The notes under the pieces were generated by a model. That model saw nothing but the letters and a program-made list of their open reading frames with translations, was not told the origin of the DNA and made no database searches. Positions 60,834 to 64,000 of a stretch of 64,000 nucleotides of DNA are shown here, one piece after another (position 1 is the first letter of the stretch; every line of letters begins with the position of its first letter). Both the position numbers and the translations under genes were made by a program. The DNA lies in the NCBI RefSeq assembly GCF_011764425.1, contig NZ_BLPF01000002.1, positions 1,612,997 to 1,676,996 on the forward strand, read 5' to 3'. The stretch comes from Phytohabitans houttuyneae. Its GTDB lineage: Bacteria; Actinomycetota; Actinomycetes; Mycobacteriales; Micromonosporaceae.

Positions 60834-61721
60834 ATGACGTTGCTGGACCTCTGCCGTGACAGCTTGGATGGGCTGTCCGTGGGCGACGCTTTGGGCGCCC
60901 AGTTCTTCGTTCCCGGGTCGGACCCTTCGGCGCTGCGTGGCGGGCGCCTGCCCGACGCGCCGTGGCCGTGGACCGACGACACCGAAATGGCCTGCTCGAT
61001 CGTCGAGGAGCTGCGCGAGCACGGCGGAATCGACCAGGACCGGCTGGCCGCACGATTCGCCGAAAACTTCGAGCCCTACCGCGGGTACGGCGGTGGCGCC
61101 GTCGTCCTGCTGCGCCAGTTGCGGGAGGGCGCGCACTGGCGCGTGGCCGCCCCCGCGGCGTTCGGCGGCCAAGGATCGATGGGCAATGGCGCGGCCATGC
61201 GGGTGGCCCCGCTCGGCGCCTTCCACGCCGGACACAGCCGCACCGCCGCGCTGGAGGCCATGCGGTCGGCGGAGGTCACCCACGCGCACCCGGAGGCCAT
61301 CCTCGGCGCCGCGGCGGTCGCGGTGGCCGCGGCCGAGGCCGGCTGGGCGCGGCTGACCCGCCACCGGCTCCAACCCGACGAGCTGATCGAGGCGGTACTG
61401 GCACACCTCGTCGACAGCGGGGTGATGAGCGGGACCGTCCGGGCCGGGCGCCTGCTGGGGGTGAGCGTGGCCGAAGCCGCGTACGAGCTGGGCAACGGCG
61501 CGCAGGTGCTGGCCTTCGACACCGTGCCGTTCGCGCTGTGGGCCGCCGCCACGTGGCTGGACGACTATCCGACGGCGATCCACGCCTGCGTCGAGGCCGG
61601 CGGCGACGTCGACACGACGGCGGCGATCGTGGGCGGCATCGTCGCGGCGTACGCGGGCACCGGACCCAACGGCATCCCGGCGGAGTGGCTGAAGCGCCGG
61701 GAGCCGCTACCGGCACCCTGA
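60834..61721 (+). CDS. ADP-ribosylglycohydrolase family protein
   Basis: 295 residues from the ATG at 60834; the open frame extends upstream to 60738 but the added residues are Pro/Gly-rich and unlike the family. The first metal site is WTDDTEMA and the second is GGDVDTTAAIVGGI, the paired Asp motifs that bind two Mg ions in DraG/ARH enzymes. DSLDGLSVGDALGAQF and GNGAAMRVAPLGAF are also conserved blocks. Such enzymes remove ADP-ribose from proteins or small molecules. No ADP-ribosyltransferase partner is adjacent, so the substrate is open. Confidence 0.9.
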   Translation: MTLLDLCRDSLDGLSVGDALGAQFFVPGSDPSALRGGRLPDAPWPWTDDTEMACSIVEELREHGGIDQDRLAARFAENFEPYRGYGGGAVVLLRQLREGAHWRVAAPAAFGGQGSMGNGAAMRVAPLGAFHAGHSRTAALEAMRSAEVTHAHPEAILGAAAVAVAAAEAGWARLTRHRLQPDELIEAVLAHLVDSGVMSGTVRAGRLLGVSVAEAAYELGNGAQVLAFDTVPFALWAAATWLDDYPTAIHACVEAGGDVDTTAAIVGGIVAAYAGTGPNGIPAEWLKRREPLPAP

Positions 61722-61754
61722 CCCGGCGCGCCGGTATCCTGCCGGCCGTGCAGA

Positions 61755-62618
61755 TCACCAGCCTCGATCCACAGCCCCCGGCGGATCGGGCGACCAGCGC
61801 CACTGCTCGATGCCGGCCCAGGTGCGGCGCAGGGCAGCGGCAAGCTCGCCGCCGAAAGCGACGGTGCCTTCGTGGGAGGCGTACGCGACCCAGGTGAGGC
61901 CGTCGTCGCACCACACCGCTTCGGAGGCGGCGTAGCGCGGTGCGAACAGCTCCACGTCGACGAGATAGTCGATGCGGTCCTCGCACAGCTCGTACACCCG
62001 CCGGTCGCCCACCTCGCGCAGCGCGTGTCGCGCGCGGGCGAGGCCCTGCTCGTCCCACATGGCGTCCGCGACGAGGATCAGGACGTCCGGCGGGATCGGT
62101 GCTGCCACCAGCGGGTGCCATATCCGGTCGGCCAGCCCCCAACGGAGCCGTAGCTGTTCGTCCCTGGCGGCCGACTCGGCCGGGGCCAGAACCCTCCGGT
62201 ACGGCAGCGGCTCGGCCCGAAGGTCGCCGCCGGCCAGCCAACGGTGCACCGTCGACCGGAACAGGCCGCGTTCGGCGGCCATCGCCTCGGCCACCACCTC
62301 GTCGCCGTCCGGCCGCGTGAAGGGTGACTCGGCCGCGCGGGCCGCCTCGACAAGGGCGTCGACGAGCGCGGGCAGGGGCGGGAGCGAGTCCGGGTCCAGC
62401 CGCTCGACCTCGAACAGCACGGCGGCCGCCACCTGGTAGCGGGGAAAGACGCGCAGCGCTTCGGGCCGGTAGGACCCGTCCTCGGTCCGGCCGGCGCCGG
62501 GCAGTGTCGAGTACTCGCGTGTCAGCTCCGCGTACCGGTCCGTCAACCAACGGCGCGCCGCGGTGTGCAAGGTCAACGGGTCCATGGGTGCCGGGCCAGG
62601 GTCGCCGGTCTTGGACAT
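61755..62618 (-). CDS. conserved hypothetical protein, 287 aa
   Basis: The ATG at 62618 starts MSKTGDPGPAPM; an ATG at residue 12 is a possible shorter start. The protein is soluble, helix-rich and Trp-rich (AARRWLTDRYAELTREYSTL, FRSTVHRWLAGGDLRAEPLP, LADRIWHPLVAAPIPPDVLI). It ends WAGIEQWRWSPDPPGAV. I see no catalytic motif, signal peptide or membrane segment and recognise no family. It is convergent with the glycohydrolase (33 bp) and divergent from the ArsR operon. Confidence 0.7.
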   Translation of the reverse strand: MSKTGDPGPAPMDPLTLHTAARRWLTDRYAELTREYSTLPGAGRTEDGSYRPEALRVFPRYQVAAAVLFEVERLDPDSLPPLPALVDALVEAARAAESPFTRPDGDEVVAEAMAAERGLFRSTVHRWLAGGDLRAEPLPYRRVLAPAESAARDEQLRLRWGLADRIWHPLVAAPIPPDVLILVADAMWDEQGLARARHALREVGDRRVYELCEDRIDYLVDVELFAPRYAASEAVWCDDGLTWVAYASHEGTVAFGGELAAALRRTWAGIEQWRWSPDPPGAVDRGW

Positions 62619-62668
62619 CAGGCGATCCTAGCCCGCCCGCACTGTCCACTGTGCACGGCCTGAGCGAG

Positions 62669-62698
62669 TTGACAGGCAAGTGGTCGCTTGCATATGTT
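62669..62698 (+). promoter_or_regulatory. sigma-70-type promoter of the ArsR-VOC operon, leaderless
   Basis: A perfect -35 TTGACA (62669-62674), an 18-nt spacer and TATGTT (62693-62698). The GTG start at 62705 lies 6 nt further, where transcription should begin, so the mRNA would be leaderless. The same TATGTT-N6-GTG arrangement precedes furA. Confidence 0.75.
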
Positions 62699-62704
62699 CG
62701 GGGT

Positions 62705-62986
62705 GTGGACCTGGTCTTCAAGGCGTTGGCCGACCACACGCGGCGCACGATCCTCGACGAGCTGACCGACCGCGACGGCCAGACGCTCTTCGAGATCTGC
62801 GCGCGCCTGGCGACCAAGCACGGGCTGGGCTCGTCGCGGCAGGCGATCTCGCAGCACCTCGACGTGCTGGAGGCCGCGGGTCTGGTCGAGACGCGCCGCG
62901 AGGGTCGGTACAAGTTTCATCACATCAACACCGCGCCGCTCGAGCCGATCGTCGAGCGGTGGCTGAAGCGAGCGGAGAGGGACTGA
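62705..62986 (+). CDS. ArsR-family HTH regulator
   Basis: 93 residues from the GTG at 62705. Winged helix: VFKALADHTRRTILDELTDR, then SSRQAISQHLDVLEAAGLVE for the recognition helix, and TRREGRYKFHHINTAPLEPI for the wing. There is no Cys pair of the metal-sensing kind, so it belongs to the non-metal ArsR group often paired with VOC or SRPBCC genes. It is followed after one base by the VOC gene, which it probably controls together with itself. Confidence 0.9.
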   Translation: MDLVFKALADHTRRTILDELTDRDGQTLFEICARLATKHGLGSSRQAISQHLDVLEAAGLVETRREGRYKFHHINTAPLEPIVERWLKRAERD

Positions 62987-62987
62987 C

Positions 62988-63377
62988 ATGAGGATCACCG
63001 TTGCCAGCGTGCTCGTCGACGACCAGGAGAAGGCGCTGCGGTTCTACACCGAGGTGCTCGGCTTCAAGGAGAAGGTCAACGTCCCGGTGGGTGACGACCG
63101 GTGGATCACCGTGGTGTCGCCGGAGGACCCGGACGGCGTCGAGCTCGCCCTGGAGCCCGACGCGCACCCGGCGGCCAAGACCTTCAAGGAGGCGCTTGTC
63201 GCGGACGGTATCCCGTACACGGCGTTCGCCGTCGGGGATGTCCGGGCCGAGCACGAGCGGTTGCGCGGGCTGGGGGTGCGCTTCACCCAGGAGCCGGCGG
63301 AGATGGGGCCGATGATCTCGGCGGTGCTTGACGACACCTGCGGAAACCTGATCCAGATCCAGACCTTCACCGGCTAG
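62988..63377 (+). CDS. VOC family (glyoxalase-like) protein
   Basis: 129 residues from the ATG at 62988, one base after the ArsR stop. The single glyoxalase-type module reads TVASVLVDDQEKALRFYTEV then LGFKEKVNVPVGDDRWITVV, with VELALEP and the final DTCGNLIQIQ. The last Gln/Glu-type ligand strand is present. Such small VOC proteins act as dimers; the substrate is unknown. It is second in the ArsR operon and its stop overlaps the convergent WD40 gene by 4 bp. Confidence 0.88.
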   Translation: MRITVASVLVDDQEKALRFYTEVLGFKEKVNVPVGDDRWITVVSPEDPDGVELALEPDAHPAAKTFKEALVADGIPYTAFAVGDVRAEHERLRGLGVRFTQEPAEMGPMISAVLDDTCGNLIQIQTFTG

Positions 63378-64000
63378 GCGGTGGGGGACACGCCCAGGGT
63401 GCCGGGATCGACAAGCAGGACGCCGGCCGTCGAGGCCACCGCGATGCCACCGTCGACGGTCGCGAGGCCGGTGACGCCGACCTGGATGGGCAGGGTGGCG
63501 AGGGGTGCCAGCGTGAGCGGGTCCCAGAGCCGCAGCGTGCGGTCCAGGCCGCCGCTGACCAGTACGCGGCGGCCGTCCGGTCCCTCCCGGGTGATCAGCG
63601 AGGTGACCTCACGGGAGTGGGCCCTGGGCAGTCTTGTCACGACGCTCCGGGTGCTCGGGTCGACGACGCGGACGGCGCCGTCGCGCATTCCGGCGGCCAG
63701 CAGCCAGGTCTCGCCGACGCGGTAGCCGGCCAGGCAGAGGATCTTCCGGCGCGGCAACGGTATCGGCTCGGAGACCTCCTCGCGGGTGACCGGGTCCCAG
63801 ATCCGGATGACGTCGTCGCCGCCGGTCGCGACCAGCGACCGGCCGTTGACGCTGGAACGGAAGACCGCGGCGGCCCGGATCCGCCCGTCGTGGCCCCTGA
63901 GGCGCAGGTGCATGCGCGGGCCGCGGGCGCTGAGCGTCCAGAAGGCGACCCATCCGTCGCTGCTGCCGCTCACCACGTAGTCGTGCCCTTTGGAGCTGCG
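63374..64000 (-). CDS. WD40-repeat protein, C-terminal part (5' end outside window)
   Basis: The frame runs open from the right edge to the stop at 63374, at least 208 residues. WD40 blades are plain: YVVSGSSDGWVAFWTLS, LVATGGDDVIRIWDPVTREE, LLAAGMRDGAVRVVDPSTRS, VLVSGGLDRTLRLWDPLTLA and GIAVASTAGVLLVDPGTLG. The missing N-terminus could carry more blades or a kinase or helicase domain, as in many actinomycete WD40 proteins. It is the last gene seen. Confidence 0.85.
   Translation of the reverse strand, partial: RSSKGHDYVVSGSSDGWVAFWTLSARGPRMHLRLRGHDGRIRAAAVFRSSVNGRSLVATGGDDVIRIWDPVTREEVSEPIPLPRRKILCLAGYRVGETWLLAAGMRDGAVRVVDPSTRSVVTRLPRAHSREVTSLITREGPDGRRVLVSGGLDRTLRLWDPLTLAPLATLPIQVGVTGLATVDGGIAVASTAGVLLVDPGTLGVSPTA

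Overview
The window reads as chromosome of a GC-rich actinomycete, most likely of the Micromonosporaceae (Actinoplanes/Micromonospora/Phytohabitans type). Grounds: very high GC with G/C third codon positions, frequent GTG starts, candidate leaderless promoters, SigE-family ECF sigma factors, a furA-katG pair, secreted S8 peptidases, and ricin-lectin/GH43 arabinan enzymes. The family assignment is inference. I see no rRNA, tRNA, IS element, integrase or CRISPR array.

Layout. 1-5750: end of a GNAT gene, small genes, an AT-richer Sll1717-type P-loop ATPase, a hairpin-rich non-coding gap, a methyltransferase and a secreted lipase. 5867-8673: furA-katG oxidative-stress operon closed by a strong terminator. 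8816-13830: a complete type III CBASS anti-phage island. An HTH repressor plus ImmA-like peptidase (CapH/CapP-like) diverges from an operon of Trip13-like ATPase, an unrecognised 155-aa protein, HORMA, CD-NTase and a 4-TM effector, each overlapping the next by 1-4 bp. 13831-14281: a decayed gene. 14551-18238: a SigK/RskA module with a fasciclin lipoprotein and a frameshifted sulfite-oxidase-like enzyme; two promoters match the M. tuberculosis SigK consensus. 18250-24954: a sigma factor fused to an extracellular domain, small genes, and two frameshifted genes (phosphotransferase, hrpB).

25093-40529: a two-gene operon. The first gene is a 4403-residue Tc-toxin A-like protein carrying roughly 33 hemopexin-like repeats; the second is an unrecognised 735-residue protein. 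No TcB or TcC gene is in the window. 40546-46500: an ECF sigma/anti-sigma-like pair, an SDR, small membrane proteins, a GNAT, a Nudix hydrolase and a frameshifted FAD oxidoreductase. 46961-50242: an arabinan-degrading operon of two GH43 enzymes sharing a duplicated lectin module, behind two LacI-type operators. 50266-64000: an alpha/beta hydrolase that has lost its catalytic Ser and His, VOC proteins, two subtilisin-like peptidases, an HTH-NB-ARC-TPR regulator, an ADP-ribosylglycohydrolase, an ArsR-VOC operon and a partial WD40 gene.

A recurrent quality signal: four genes carry five frameshifts, each repaired by adding one G or C in a short G/C run. Base-calling deletions are a serious alternative to true pseudogenes.
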